Positions 8,676 to 17,980 are shown, counted from the first letter of the stretch. The stretch is DNA of 64,000 nt from JBDIVL01 sp039794405 (GCA_039794405.1 JBDIVL010000002.1:1-64000); one strand, 5' to 3'. Notes: generated by a model from the sequence alone, not told the origin. A program made the numbers and translations.

Positions 8676-9806
8676 ATGGCGAGAAAAAGATTATCTATTT
8701 TTGAGAAATATTTAACACTCTGGGTACTACTCTGTATTGGTGCGGGTATTATCCTCGGAAAATTAGCACCTGCGGTTGCTGTAAAGTTAGATACTTTTGC
8801 CGTGTATCATGTTTCTATTCCTATCGCTATTTGCCTGTTCTTTATGATGTACCCTATTATGGTAAAGATTGATTTTACAGCGGTACTAAAAGCAGCAAAG
8901 ACCCCAAAACCAGTGGTTTTGACTTTATTTATCAACTGGGCAGTCAAACCTTTTACGATGTACGCAATTGCTCTCTTCTTTTTAGGGTACCTGTTTAATG
9001 GATTCTTACCGGGAACCGAAATAATCAGGAACGGACAGGAAGTTGAGCTATGGAGAAGCTATGTTTCCGGTGCAATTCTCCTGGGGATTGCCCCCTGTAC
9101 CGCTATGGTTCTTATGTGGAACTACCTTGCAAAAGGGAACGAAGGGCTTACGTTAGTGATGGTCGCCATAAACTCCCTCTCCATGGTAATACTTTATGCA
9201 CCTCTTGGAGGGTTCCTGTTAGGGATAAACGCCATGCCCATACCGTGGCAAACAATTCTGTTCTCAGTATTGATTTATGTAGTATTGCCACTGGTTACGG
9301 GGTACTTTTCAAGAAGATGGCTTATCAAATGTAAGGGGTTGAAATGGTTTCAAGAGCACTTTTTACACTGGCTTACACCGGTAAGTGTCATTGCACTCCT
9401 TTCAACATTGGTACTCTTGTTTTCCTTCAAAGGCGAAGTTATACTGAGAAACCCTTTAACAATAGCATGGATTGCCGTACCGCTTTTTATCCAGACATTG
9501 TTCATTTTTTTATTGGGATATGGTTTAGCCCGACTGTTAGGGCTTTCCTATGAAAATGCAGCCCCTGCCTCAATGATAGGCGCCTCAAACCATTTTGAGG
9601 TAGCAATTGCAACGGCAACGATGCTTTTCGGACTGTCTTCAGGTGCATCCCTTGCAACGGTAGTTGGCGTCCTGATCGAAGTGCCGGTAATGCTTATGTT
9701 AGTTTCGGTTTGCAAGAAGACGTGCCATGTATTCAGAGAATGCTGCCTGGATCTGCCACAGTGCAAAACAAGACATCTTCCTACCAAAAACGGAGCTGTT
9801 GTATGA
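8676..9806 (+). CDS. acr3: Arsenite efflux permease, ACR3 family
   Basis: 376 residues with about ten membrane helices. The sequence carries ACR3 signatures: 'LGIAPCTAMVLMWNYLAKGN' with the conserved Cys of helix 4, 'TLFINWAVKPFTMYAI', and 'PASMIGASNHFEVAIATA' in helix 9. ACR3 exports arsenite using the proton motive force. A strong ribosome site (GGAGGAAAAG) precedes the ATG. The stop overlaps the arsC start (ATGA), indicating translational coupling. The C-terminus is extended by a Cys-rich tail (CKKTCHVFRECC and CKTRH) not usual for the family; it may bind arsenite, or be a neutral extension. No arsR gene adjoins it. Confidence 0.9.
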   Translation: MARKRLSIFEKYLTLWVLLCIGAGIILGKLAPAVAVKLDTFAVYHVSIPIAICLFFMMYPIMVKIDFTAVLKAAKTPKPVVLTLFINWAVKPFTMYAIALFFLGYLFNGFLPGTEIIRNGQEVELWRSYVSGAILLGIAPCTAMVLMWNYLAKGNEGLTLVMVAINSLSMVILYAPLGGFLLGINAMPIPWQTILFSVLIYVVLPLVTGYFSRRWLIKCKGLKWFQEHFLHWLTPVSVIALLSTLVLLFSFKGEVILRNPLTIAWIAVPLFIQTLFIFLLGYGLARLLGLSYENAAPASMIGASNHFEVAIATATMLFGLSSGASLATVVGVLIEVPVMLMLVSVCKKTCHVFRECCLDLPQCKTRHLPTKNGAVV

Positions 9807-10228
9807 AAAAGAAGGTCTTGTTCATTTGCACCCACAATGCTGCCCGTTCACAAATGGCAGAAGGATTACTCAGGACACTCTATGGAGACCATTACGAGGC
9901 ATACAGTGCAGGTACCCAACCATCAAAGGTTAATCCTTATGCCGTCAAAGTAATGTCAGAACTCGGTATTGATATATCAACGCATCGGTCAAAGCATGTT
10001 GATGCTTTTCATGGGACGAAGTTTGACTACGTGGTTACTGTTTGTAATCATGCAAAAGAAGCCTGCCCGTGGTTTCAGGGAGGAAAAAAATATCTCCATA
10101 AAGACTTTGAAGACCCTTCCCAATTTGAAGGAGAAGAAGAGCAGAAATTAGCCGTTTTTCGGGAAGTAAGAGATGAGATGAAGGATTGGATCGGAAAAAC
10201 CTTTCGTGGAGAGAACAAAAATTCATGA
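9803..10228 (+). CDS. arsC: Arsenate reductase, thioredoxin-coupled LMW-phosphatase type
   Basis: The ATG at 9803 overlaps the acr3 stop; the frame is open further upstream but inside acr3. The 141-residue product begins 'KKVLFICTHNAARSQMAEGL', with the CX5R phosphate loop of low-molecular-weight phosphatases and ArsC, and has the pair of cysteines in 'CNHAKEACPWF' that relay electrons in pI258-type arsenate reductases. It would reduce arsenate to arsenite, which Acr3 then exports. Length and motif order are normal for the family. Confidence 0.92.
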   Translation: MKKKVLFICTHNAARSQMAEGLLRTLYGDHYEAYSAGTQPSKVNPYAVKVMSELGIDISTHRSKHVDAFHGTKFDYVVTVCNHAKEACPWFQGGKKYLHKDFEDPSQFEGEEEQKLAVFREVRDEMKDWIGKTFRGENKNS

Positions 10229-10264
10229 TAAATTACGTACTCAGCGGCTTTTTAATACCACTAT

Positions 10265-10374
10265 GTAGGGACGAACCTTGTGTTCGCCCTTGCCCAGCAC
10301 CATTCGAACCGTTTATGTTTGTTTCTCCCATTTGGGCGAACAAAAGTAGGGGCAGGTTTAAAACCTGCCCCTAC
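10265..10374. repeat. Interrupted hairpin plus perfect 29-bp palindrome
   Basis: 10265-10340 starts with the arm of a long hairpin (GACGAACCTTGTGTTCGCCC) also seen at 31257-31346 and 28309-28400, but its right arm stops after GGGCGAACA and is followed at once by the palindrome 10346-10374 (GTAGGGGCAGGTTT, A, AAACCTGCCCCTAC). The same 29-bp palindrome is at 14248-14276 and, with one extra base, at 18152-18181. The picture suggests one repeat inserted into another. Confidence 0.7.
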
Positions 10375-10396
10375 AACAAAACATTGAAATTCTCAT

Positions 10397-10517
10397 GGTT
10401 GGTTCAATCTTTTAGACTGAACCATGTGTTTAGCATGGGCCTGTACGTTCTTGAGTGTTACAGGTATATGAAACATGCAAAACGTTTCGGTTCAATCGTG
10501 GGCGATTGAACCAACCC
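10397..10517 (+). repeat. Two-hairpin dispersed element, copy B
   Basis: About 121 bp from GGTTGGTTCAATC to GATTGAACCAACC. Terminal inverted repeats are 13 bp and perfect. The right end also folds alone: GGTTCAATCG, then GGCGATTGAACC. Closest in sequence to copies C (20141) and F (44711). Confidence 0.8.
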
Positions 10518-10540
10518 TAAATAAGCAAATTTTTGGGTGG

Positions 10541-10640
10541 CACTGACAAACTTTGTTTGTCAGTGTTTCATATTCCATATCAATGTGCGTATTCGAACAA
10601 TCACGGCCAACGTAGAGACGCAAAATCTTGCGTCTCTACG
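10541..10640. repeat. Two further palindromes in the arsC-methyltransferase gap
   Basis: 10541-10565 is CACTGACAAAC/GTTTGTCAGTG (shared with 1478 and 14463); 10611-10640 is a perfect CGTAGAGACGCAA/TTGCGTCTCTACG hairpin. The 10229-10784 gap thus contains at least five hairpin units and no gene. A shorter inverted repeat, ACAAGGTT/AACCTTGT, is at about 10652-10671. Confidence 0.65.
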
Positions 10641-10784
10641 TTTATCTGTACTACAAGGTTGTAAAACCTTGTTTTTTTAGCAAAGTTTTTCTGGTTGTGG
10701 CTCTGCCACGCTGTGCCACCCTGAAAACCGCTTAAATAAAATCCTATACATTCAAATAGAATGGAACATCAATTCTAGACTACC

Positions 10785-11420
10785 ATGGGCAATATGAATA
10801 TGGCAAACAATGAACATGCTGTTATCGACGAGTATGCCAATCTTGCTTCCCAATATGATATGCGTTGGGAATTTTACATCAAGGCAACACTTCACGAAAC
10901 ACTCAAACGGTTAAATATTGAACCAACCGAAAAATTATTAGATATCGGATGCGGCACCGGTACATTACTTCAGGCTATTTCTATAAAATACCCTTCTGTT
11001 GATTTAATCGGGGTAGACATCAGTGTAGAGATGCTCAAGGTTGCCGGTAATAAGCAAATGAAAAAATGCAGCCTTGTTACGAGCAATGCACGGCATTTAC
11101 CATTTCGTTCAAAAAGTTTTGACGTTGTAGTCTCCTGTAACGCCTTTCACTATTTGCGCAGGCCCGAAGCATGTTTGTTAGAGATTGCCCGTGTCCTTAA
11201 ACCCGGAGGTAGAATCGTAATTACCGATTGGTGTGATGACTATATCGCCTGTCGTATTTGTGATATATTTTTGCGTATGTTTAACCGTGCCCATTTCAAA
11301 ACATATGGAATTGCTGCATGTGAACGCTTACTCCGGGACGCCGGTTACAGCAGCGTGAAAGTTGAGAGATACAAGATCAATTGGCTTTGGGGTCTTATGA
11401 CGGCAAAGGCCTTGAGGTGA
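10785..11420 (+). CDS. Class I SAM-dependent methyltransferase
   Basis: 211 residues with the Rossmann methyltransferase motifs in order: motif I 'LLDIGCGTGTLLQ' (about residues 51-63), motif II 'LIGVDISVEML', post-I acidic residue, and 'SFDVVVSCNAFHYLRRPEA' followed by 'ARVLKPGGRIVITDW', all typical of the UbiE/methyltransferase-11 group. The substrate cannot be told. Three cysteines near residues 149-160 do not match the arranged pairs of ArsM arsenite methyltransferases, so despite the neighbouring arsenic genes an ArsM call is not justified. Confidence 0.8.
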   Translation: MGNMNMANNEHAVIDEYANLASQYDMRWEFYIKATLHETLKRLNIEPTEKLLDIGCGTGTLLQAISIKYPSVDLIGVDISVEMLKVAGNKQMKKCSLVTSNARHLPFRSKSFDVVVSCNAFHYLRRPEACLLEIARVLKPGGRIVITDWCDDYIACRICDIFLRMFNRAHFKTYGIAACERLLRDAGYSSVKVERYKINWLWGLMTAKALR

Positions 11421-11683
11421 TAATATAATTGTAGTTATAGTATTCAATAGATGAGGCCAAGTATGCCTTTGGCAGCAACTTTTGACTGCCTGTTCCCAAA
11501 CAGAAGGTGAGTAGGATGGGCCAAGCAGAGGGACCCATCAATCCTGTTAAATATTTTTATTTGATGGGTGCGCTGGCGTTTCACCCATGTCTACATAACT
11601 GGGTACTTTGTTGATTAATTCTGAATTGAGAAAGTATTTTTAACATCGGGTTCTAACATATTTCCATAAAAAGTCTGTCCGGA

Positions 11684-12310
11684 CTATGTTTTGTTGTGTT
11701 TCCAATAATTCCTGAAAATGTCCAATCTTTTTGTTCTGGAAGGTTTATAACCGCCTTCAAAAAGTTGTCCGACAGTAATTTTTAGCTTTTCAGGAAAATC
11801 TTCAATAGTTGTTACTCCTGCTTTGTCAAATGCTTTAATCGCTAACTCTGCGGTTGCCCTGCTGTCATCTGCTGCCCTGTGATGGCTGAACTTAATATTA
11901 TTGATTTTACAGAGAGTTTTCAGGTCGTATGCCGGAAGTCCTTTCCAAACTTTTCTCGAAAATATATAACTGCAGGAATAATTGAGTGTTGGATAAGGAA
12001 GATTATACGCCTGAAGCGTTCTTCTCAATACACTAAAATCAAAACTTGCATTATGAGCAATCAAAAATTGCCCTTCAACCAGGGGCCTTATTTCCATCCA
12101 GAGTTCGTTGAATTCCGGCTTGTCTGCTACATGTTCTGGTCTGATTCCGTGTATTAAAACATTGAAATAGTCAAACTCTTGATACATAGGTTTAATCAGC
12201 CATGATTTTGTATCAACAATTTGCTGGTCTTTCACAAAAGTCAAACCTACTTCACAGGGACTGTCACGGTCTGAGGTTGCCGTTTCAAAATCAATTGTTA
12301 TAAAGTCCAT
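11684..12310 (-). CDS. DEDDh 3'-5' exonuclease (DNA polymerase III epsilon-like)
   Basis: 208 residues. Exo I motif 'FITIDFETA' at the N-terminus (catalytic Asp and Glu), Exo II 'LIAHNASFDFSVLRRTL' near residue 83-99, Exo III 'SHHRAADDSRATAELAI' near residue 142-158, giving the DEDDh set (D, E, D, H, D). The C-terminus 'VGQLFEGGYKPSRTKRLDIF' is a short basic tail seen in stand-alone epsilon-like exonucleases. It is not the core polymerase subunit gene judging by length and absence of neighbours from replication. Probably trims DNA or RNA in repair. Confidence 0.85.
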   Translation of the reverse strand: MDFITIDFETATSDRDSPCEVGLTFVKDQQIVDTKSWLIKPMYQEFDYFNVLIHGIRPEHVADKPEFNELWMEIRPLVEGQFLIAHNASFDFSVLRRTLQAYNLPYPTLNYSCSYIFSRKVWKGLPAYDLKTLCKINNIKFSHHRAADDSRATAELAIKAFDKAGVTTIEDFPEKLKITVGQLFEGGYKPSRTKRLDIFRNYWKHNKT

Positions 12311-12981
12311 ACTTTATTGTTTTTTGTAGTTATGCCATTATTAGAATTTAAATAATATTGTAATAAAAATTACTTGTAGTCTTGTAATCAGATCAATTTA
12401 TTTTTTATAAGTTTTCTATATCAAGATATAATGATATATTAGATATTTGACGTCATTTATTCCTTGGATACAAGTTTTCTCTTTAAATAGTCATCGTATT
12501 ATTGTAATGATCTCAATTCTCTTCGTCCAATTCTTTACCCATGCGGTTGATTTATTGGTTGTAGGAGCGAAGCATTTTCAGTTACAGAGACCTGATAAAA
12601 TTTGTGTTGTAATGATGAAATCCAGTTCCTCAATTGCATTATTTTCTATATCCAATTAAATTGTTTGTTCGCTTCACCCAACCCAAGCAACAGTAACTCA
12701 GGAAATCCCCATATAACTTTAATTTCACAAAAATTATTTTCATCTATTGATTATAAGCATTTTTATAAATTTATGAAACCTAGCCTTTTGCTTAAATTAT
12801 GAAGGGCAGCACGGTAATTAGTATATTCCTACTGCCGGACTACCACAGCATTTGGATAATCACTATTACCTTTTGCCTCTCAAGATCTAACCACGGGCAC
12901 CGGGCACAACAATATGGTAGTCTAATGGAACCGATAGTAGGCCCAATGATCACTATCTTGACGGCACGCTCCCTTCAAAAG
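12311..12981. other. AT-rich gene-free stretch
   Basis: No reading frame here has convincing protein character; short frames on both strands lack ribosome sites and recognisable motifs. The phrase TTGTTTGTTCGC appears at about 12660 and again at about 13068, hinting at a local duplication. A loose inverted repeat (GACTACCA about 12838-12845, TGGTAGTC about 12915-12922) is visible. The stretch lies beside the AT-rich pseudogene and may be part of the same imported segment. Confidence 0.4.
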
Positions 12982-14085
12982 TTAGGTCAACATATCAACA
13001 TCCTTTTGAGGAACATTACGTCCCTCTTCGTAATTTGAATCTTTTAAGGCATCGAGAACTAAATTTAATTGTTTGTTCGCCTTATTTAAGCTGTCGTAGA
13101 TATTCCTTAATTCATAAATATCTGTAGGTAATAGTGAGTTTTTACACTCAGCAACAAATAGAAAATCTTCCTTGTACACTAAAAACTCTATCTCTCCACA
13201 AGTCCTAAATGAATAATTAATTTTTTAATAGTTCTGAACCCCTGACATTGAAATGATTTTTCCAAACTTTCAGATATAGGATCATATTTACCATCATCAA
13301 ATATTTGTGTATTATTCAATTTGTATCCTGAAGCAAATATATTTCTAATAGTATTTGAATTTACAAATACATTAAAGTGATTTTTTTATTTTCACTAATA
13401 CATTCGTATGAGAATTTGATAAAATATAATTTTCATCAATAAATAATTTTTCAATTTCTTCAAATCCAAATAAATCTTGATAGAGAAAAATTATATATGA
13501 TATGGCCTCAGATATTTTTTCTTTTGAATAATAATTCAAAGTTTGAGGACATTCTTTTTGAGCTGGATAATGATTTATTAGGAATAAATAATCAATATAA
13601 ACAAGTAAGGTTTTTGTAAGAGAGTTTGGTTTTTTGATATTCTTATATTGTGATTTTTTTTGAAAATTTCTAATCTTATTGATAATGGACGAACGTTTTC
13701 GACCTAAAACATTATAAATTGGAGATAAATTTCTAATTGTTTTAAAATATTTTATTTGGTTTTGATTTAAATCTATGGATAAACTTAAAATCTTATTACA
13801 TAAAGATTCAATTATGCCTTTTTTCTCAAGATAGTTTGAATAACGGAAAATACCTTTTCTTTTTATAAATTCTGTTGTATCTTCTTTGTCATACAAGAGC
13901 CCGGATATAATATAATTTAAAGATGTGATAAATCTAGATCGAGAAACATTTTCTTTTATTCTTTTGTGTATTGTTTCTTTCTCGAAAGTTGTGAGATTTA
14001 GAACATTTCCTTTTTTATATTCATTGATTAATTGAGATACTGCGTCTTTTTTATTAAATATTTTTTCAATTTCTAAAAGAGACAT
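12982..14085 (-). pseudogene. AT-rich decayed protein with PD-(D/E)XK-like nuclease motif
   Basis: Reading leftwards, a 237-residue Lys/Ile/Asn-rich frame (14085-13372) ends at 'NVLVKIKKSL', and the same strand continues without a gap in another frame (FNVFVNSNTIRNIFASGYKL, then GFRTIKKLIIHLGLVE) and then a third (CGEIEFLVYKEDFLFVAECKNS, to 12982). Two single-base shifts thus split one gene of roughly 360 residues. 'GEIEFLV' plus 'FVAECK' has the E...(D/E)XK spacing of restriction-type nucleases. GC content is visibly much lower than in the neighbours, consistent with transfer. No family is recognised for the N-terminal part. Possible former restriction or defence gene; unproven. Confidence 0.55.
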
Positions 14086-14198
14086 TACATTCCCCTATAA
14101 TGGTCTTAACAAAACCCGTCCACTTTATATAAAGGATTCAAAAATATAATTCAATGTTATTTTGATTACATAGGTTAGTGAAGCGAAACCCAACTATT

Positions 14199-14319
14199 CA
14201 ATTTAGTTTTTGAAAAATTCCCAACAATACCAATGCTTATATGCAGCGTAGGGGCAGGTTTGAAACCTGCCCCTACAAAAACATCATTCGTCCAAAGGTT
14301 TTCAAAAATTAAATTGTTA
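14199..14319. repeat. Inverted-end element around the 29-bp palindrome, copy 1
   Basis: Begins CAATTTAGTTTTTGAAAA and ends TTTTCAAAAATTAAATTG, a near-perfect terminal inverted repeat of about 18 bp, with the palindrome GTAGGGGCAGGTTT/AAACCTGCCCCTAC in the middle (14248-14276). The same arrangement recurs at 18097-18224 with different flanks, so this is a mobile-looking unit of about 125 bp without coding capacity. Confidence 0.7.
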
Positions 14320-14377
14320 CAAATCGTAAATGTTTTTTTATGATTTCCTACCTTAGGCGGAACAAAAATTGAGGAGA

Positions 14378-14592
14378 CTATAGTAATCCAAAAATGAAAC
14401 CGAACTAAATGAGTCAGAATTTGATTCCGTCAGATATAAGCACATGGATATGGATTATAAAACACTGACAAACAGAGTTTGTCAGTGCCACCCCGCTACC
14501 TCCAGAATTGGCTTACATAGCATGAAAATTTAAATACTATATCTCAAATGATTATAGATACGCAATTGAGGTTTTAGGATTATCTCTATATT
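14378..14592 (+). repeat. Composite dispersed repeat
   Basis: 14378-14427 matches 17992-18041 (CTATAGTAATCCAAA, then ATGAA and CAGAATTTGATT shared), and 14440-14592 matches 1453-1605, including the palindrome at 14463-14487. Together with the preceding element this fills the 14086-14662 gap, which has no gene. Confidence 0.65.
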
Positions 14593-14662
14593 TTTCACTA
14601 ATCCTTTCCGCCAAATCACCCGCTTGGGTGTTTGAAACCTCAATCGCATACTTATCCATGAC

Positions 14663-15366
14663 TTATCCCTCCTTCCGCGTCAGTTCGGCTTCAATCTCTT
14701 CTACTGTGGGTAGACTGTCTTTCAATTCTGAAGGCAAGGACTCAACAAGCCTGGTTTCCCATCCAGCTACTCCGATGGGCTTTTGAAACCCACGAAGGGC
14801 ATACTCTACTATCAGCCGGTTTTTGCTCTTGTAGAGCAAGAGCCCAATGGTGGGCTTGTCATCAGGATGGCACAAAAGATCATCTACAGCCGACAAATAC
14901 AGATTCAGCGTACCAACAAAACCGGGGGTCAAAGGACACAGCCTTCAATTCCACTACAACATAGCAACGCAGCTTGAGATGATAAAATAACAAATCAAGA
15001 TAGAAGCCATTATCGCCCACTTCAAGGTAAACCTACCGTCCCACAAATGCAAAGCCGGTCCCAAGCTCTAGCAGGAAGCGCTAAATATGGTCCACCAAGG
15101 CCTGTTCAATTTCCCGCTCACGGCGAGGATCGGCTGTCCCGAGGAAATTAAAGGGTAGGGGTCTTTGAAAACCTGCGCCACCATATCAGACCGTTCAGGG
15201 GGCAGGGTGAGGGCAAAATTGCTGATGGCTTTACCCTGATGTTGATGCTGGCGAGTTTCTATCTTAAGCGCCAAAATGTTGCGGCTCCACCCTTCTTCAA
15301 TCGCTCTTTTCGCATACCAAAGACGGGTTTGAGGGTCACTGACTTTATTAATAAGAATGCAATGGT
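14663..15366 (-). pseudogene. DUF1016 / PDDEXK nuclease-domain protein (YhcG-like), broken
   Basis: Two parts of one DUF1016 protein are readable leftwards. The upstream part, about 15366-15100, gives 'DPQTRLWYAKRAIEEGWSRN', then 'LKIETRQHQHQGKAISNFAL' and 'SDMVAQVFKDPYP'. The C-terminal part, 14932-14663, reads 'GTLNLYLSAVDDLLCHPDDK', 'PTIGLLLYKSKNRLIVEYAL' and ends 'LPTVEEIEAELTRKEG'. The segment joining them, which should hold the VFVGRQ and ELK nuclease core, is shortened and out of frame (a trace of LGTADPRRE remains near 15135). Frameshifts plus a deletion make it non-functional as one protein. These genes are mobile and often found near toxin-antitoxin or restriction loci. Confidence 0.7.
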
Positions 15367-15372
15367 CTGATT

Positions 15373-15631
15373 TCAGCGATAAGCGTCTTCTCTATGAGCG
15401 ATAGATAAGATTTTTACCATTTTGGCGTTGTCGTGAATACTATATATCACCCTAAAATCTCCAAGTCTTATTCTGTAATACTCAGTATCCCGTAACTTTT
15501 TAGATCCAAAACGGCCTTGGATTATCTTCCAGCAAGAGTATCTTTTCACGAATTTTGTTCCTTATTACTTCCGGAAGTTTTAAAAACTCTTTTTCCGCCC
15601 TTGAGATGATACTAACGGTATATTCATCCAT
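15373..15631 (-). pseudogene. RelE/ParE-type toxin, frameshifted
   Basis: Starts with ATG overlapping the antitoxin stop by one base. The frame reads 'MDEYTVSIISRAEKEFLKLP' and 'LLLEDNPRPF', then an extra T in the run near 15520 throws it to a stop, while the neighbouring frame continues 'GSKKLRDTEYYRIRLGDFRV' and 'IYSIHDNAKMVKILSIAHRE', the normal RelE ending with the basic residues used in mRNA cleavage. The toxin is therefore probably dead in this strain unless slippage in the T run restores it. Confidence 0.75.
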
Positions 15632-15831
15632 TAATTTTCATGCTCTTTTAAAAAGTTACGGAACGATCTGCCTTTTTCTTTTATCCTGCTTTCGGCGATT
15701 GCAATGTCCATCAAATCCTCCCGGATTTTTTTGTCTTTTAAAATCTCCGTTAAAAAAATATTTTGCTCTTTTCTTGGCAGCGTCTTAAACGCAGTTAAAA
15801 ATACCTCTGCCATTACACCTTTTGTCTTCAT
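15631..15831 (-). CDS. Antitoxin partner of the broken RelE toxin
   Basis: 66 residues, Lys/Glu-rich and predicted mostly helical, ending 'RSFRNFLKEHEN'. Its stop overlaps the start of the RelE-like gene, the usual antitoxin-toxin arrangement, and its size fits. The family is not the classic RelB; similar small proteins precede RelE toxins in many bacteria. With the toxin frameshifted, it may survive as a solitary antitoxin. Confidence 0.6.
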   Translation of the reverse strand: MKTKGVMAEVFLTAFKTLPRKEQNIFLTEILKDKKIREDLMDIAIAESRIKEKGRSFRNFLKEHEN

Positions 15832-16155
15832 GATAATAATCCTCTCTTTTCAAAACGTCAATTTATTACAAAAAGTTTACAAAAACGTAAAAGAATGGAC
15901 ACATTTAAACAATTTGCTGTTGTTTTTTCTCCCATAACGGGCAATTAAATCGCACACACTTTTACTATATTTTATCCAAGTTTTCCATATTTTATACAAT
16001 CTTTCTATTCCGTTTTCTTTATTTCTCTGCGCTCTCAGCGCCCTCTGCGGTGAACTGACACGATGAAACAAGGATTTCTCAGTCGCTTCGCTTCTTCGAA
16101 ATGATAATTATGGAATGTTCAGTTTCATTCGACAGGTGCTCTGGTATTTAGCCCT
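15832..16155. other. Gene-free stretch with low-complexity fragments
   Basis: No coding frame is supported. The phrase GGATTTCTC followed by CGCTTCG, CTTCG and AAATGA (about 16073-16102) resembles a segment at 47840-47900, another scattered intergenic fragment. Confidence 0.35.
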
Positions 16156-17109
16156 TCAAAAATCCTTTAACACACTTAGCCAAACCCTGCTGTCGAACTC
16201 ATCTCTTCCGATTACAGGAAATTCTATGCCCGGCATGACCCAGAATTCATGCCCAAGATGCCACCTGACACCAGGAAGGATACTTACCACCGTAGTATCA
16301 TTATCTGTTCCTATGTCTGAACTCCCATTAAATTCAACAAAGAAGGTAAGATTCCCAAAGAACGGTGTATCCTTTGGTGTAACGGTTTTTGTTATGGCAG
16401 TTCCGTAAACAACTGTGGTATCCGGGTCTTCATCGGATTTGCCTCCCACCGGGATATCGAGCCCAAAGAAGCCGTGAAGGGCATAACGCCCGCCAAGATC
16501 CCTCCACACGCCAATACCAGGAGTAATAGTAGTCATCCCGCTTCCTAATCCTAGATCCTCATCTCCTGTGGGAAGTTTTAAATCCAGGATCGATAGCACT
16601 GTGGTATTACGTGTTTCCATAAGCATTATTCTGGCTATGAGTGAGGTATCGCCAAAGCCACTGTGGTCGTCGTTGTCACGGGGAGATATCGATACAATCG
16701 TTGGTTCAACCTCCAGTAAAAGCCTTCGGCTAACCGGCATTTCAAATTCAAACTCCCATTCGTGCTCATCAGCCCTGCCTCTGTCACCGTTATTAGTGAA
16801 CGAGTAATTCATACGAATCTCACGTTCAAAAACTGTGGCAGGTATCTTGAGGAGCCTGAAGCGGGGTGCCTGGTCTGGTTCCTGCTCCGGCTCATCCCAT
16901 TGCATAAACTTCCAGCCTTCAGAAAAGAAGTTTGAAAGGGCAAGATCCGGTTTTTTCTCAGAAAATTCTTCAGATCCGTGGAGTGAAGAAGGGAAATAAT
17001 AGGAAAGAATTAAGAAAAATAGAGAACATAAGAAGATAGGAAATTTATAGTGAAATAATACCAACTTACCATAACGTCCCTGGAACCAATTTATTATTTT
17101 TTGTTTCAT
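16156..17109 (-). CDS. Predicted outer-membrane beta-barrel protein (phenol-pathway MetA-like)
   Basis: 317 residues with a signal-anchor/signal peptide near residues 22-45 ending at SSLHGSEE. The rest alternates hydrophobic and polar residues in strand-like blocks with Gly/Asp turns: 'LLEVEPTIVSISPRDNDDHS', 'SILDLKLPTGDEDLGLGSG', 'GVWRDLGGRYALHGFFGLD'. The phrase 'KLPTGDE' and the closing 'LPGVRWHLGHEFWVMPGIEF' with a C-terminal Phe match the putative MetA-pathway transporter family of small barrels. Function of that family is poorly known. It stands alone upstream of the TauE-type exporter on the same strand (82 bp apart), possibly co-transcribed after it. Confidence 0.6.
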   Translation of the reverse strand: MKQKIINWFQGRYGKLVLFHYKFPIFLCSLFFLILSYYFPSSLHGSEEFSEKKPDLALSNFFSEGWKFMQWDEPEQEPDQAPRFRLLKIPATVFEREIRMNYSFTNNGDRGRADEHEWEFEFEMPVSRRLLLEVEPTIVSISPRDNDDHSGFGDTSLIARIMLMETRNTTVLSILDLKLPTGDEDLGLGSGMTTITPGIGVWRDLGGRYALHGFFGLDIPVGGKSDEDPDTTVVYGTAITKTVTPKDTPFFGNLTFFVEFNGSSDIGTDNDTTVVSILPGVRWHLGHEFWVMPGIEFPVIGRDEFDSRVWLSVLKDF

Positions 17110-17191
17110 CGAAATCCTCCTTTTGCCTCATGTAATAATATCTCCTGAGACGAACTACGAAAGATGATAATGCATTGCTTATCCAGATAAA

Positions 17192-17980
17192 TTATATTAA
17201 ACCAAATCCCAATGCAATCGATACAAAAAGCAATAATACTCCAACAATAACTTGAATTGTACGGAAGGTGATTTTTTTGATCAAGCGTGAACCAATAAAT
17301 GAACCTAAAAATGCCGTTAAGGTGGCAGCAGTAATTAATCCGATTCCAATTTGATTTTGAAGCACGGCGATATTTTTTGAAAAGAAGGTGACTCCATAAA
17401 CAATAAGCCGCGATATATCCACTATTACCGCAGAAACGACCGATGTTCCGATAAAAGATTCTTTTTTTAATCCAGACCTGATCAGAAAAGCGGACCGCAA
17501 GGCGCCTTGCTGGCCTGATAGTCCGCCAAAGAACCCGGAAATCGCCCCGCCGAGTGGAATATACTTCGGATTAAACCCCAATTTTTCAAAACGAGGACTG
17601 AGCTCCAGGACTGCGAAAATTGCCAAAAGAATGGCAACTACAATTTTTACAACCGTAATACTAAAGGTCCTGCCTGCAAACCTATACTCAGTAATGGGAG
17701 GAACATCGGCAAAATAGTTTAATAACATCGCACCGGCAGTGGCCATAATTGAGGCCGGAATGGCAAATTTTAGTACGGTTTTAAAATCCGCCATTTTGCC
17801 AACCAGTCCTAGCTTGAAAATATTATTTGCCAGATGAACAATAGCAGTTGTTGCGATTGCGATTTCTATAGGAAAAAAGATCGCAAATGCAGGCATAAGA
17901 AGGGTGCCTATTCCGAATCCGGAAAAAAGGGTTAACCCAGAAACGATCAGTGCTACGGTGCAGATGACAAAATAGACCAT
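17192..17980 (-). CDS. TauE/SafE-family anion exporter
   Basis: 262 residues with about eight membrane helices arranged as two similar halves. Signature segments are 'GFGIGTLLMPAFAIFFPIEI' in helix 1-2 and 'GGAISGFFGGLSGQQGALRS' in the second half. This family (DUF81) moves sulfite, sulfoacetate or other small anions across the inner membrane; the exact substrate cannot be read here. No sulfur-metabolism gene is adjacent; the polyferredoxin gene upstream is 270 bp away, separated by repeats. Confidence 0.85.
   Translation of the reverse strand: MVYFVICTVALIVSGLTLFSGFGIGTLLMPAFAIFFPIEIAIATTAIVHLANNIFKLGLVGKMADFKTVLKFAIPASIMATAGAMLLNYFADVPPITEYRFAGRTFSITVVKIVVAILLAIFAVLELSPRFEKLGFNPKYIPLGGAISGFFGGLSGQQGALRSAFLIRSGLKKESFIGTSVVSAVIVDISRLIVYGVTFFSKNIAVLQNQIGIGLITAATLTAFLGSFIGSRLIKKITFRTIQVIVGVLLLFVSIALGFGLI

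Noticed and set aside
10265..10640. CRISPR array suspicion from clustered repeats
   Set aside because: Units are unlike each other, unevenly spaced and individually palindromic; no cas genes are present.
10785..11420. Calling the methyltransferase ArsM because it follows acr3-arsC
   Set aside because: The cysteine arrangement of arsenite methyltransferases is not present and a 550-bp repeat-filled gap separates it from arsC.
12447..12802. Two short plus-strand frames in AT-rich DNA
   Set aside because: Composition-driven, no ribosome sites, no recognisable domain.
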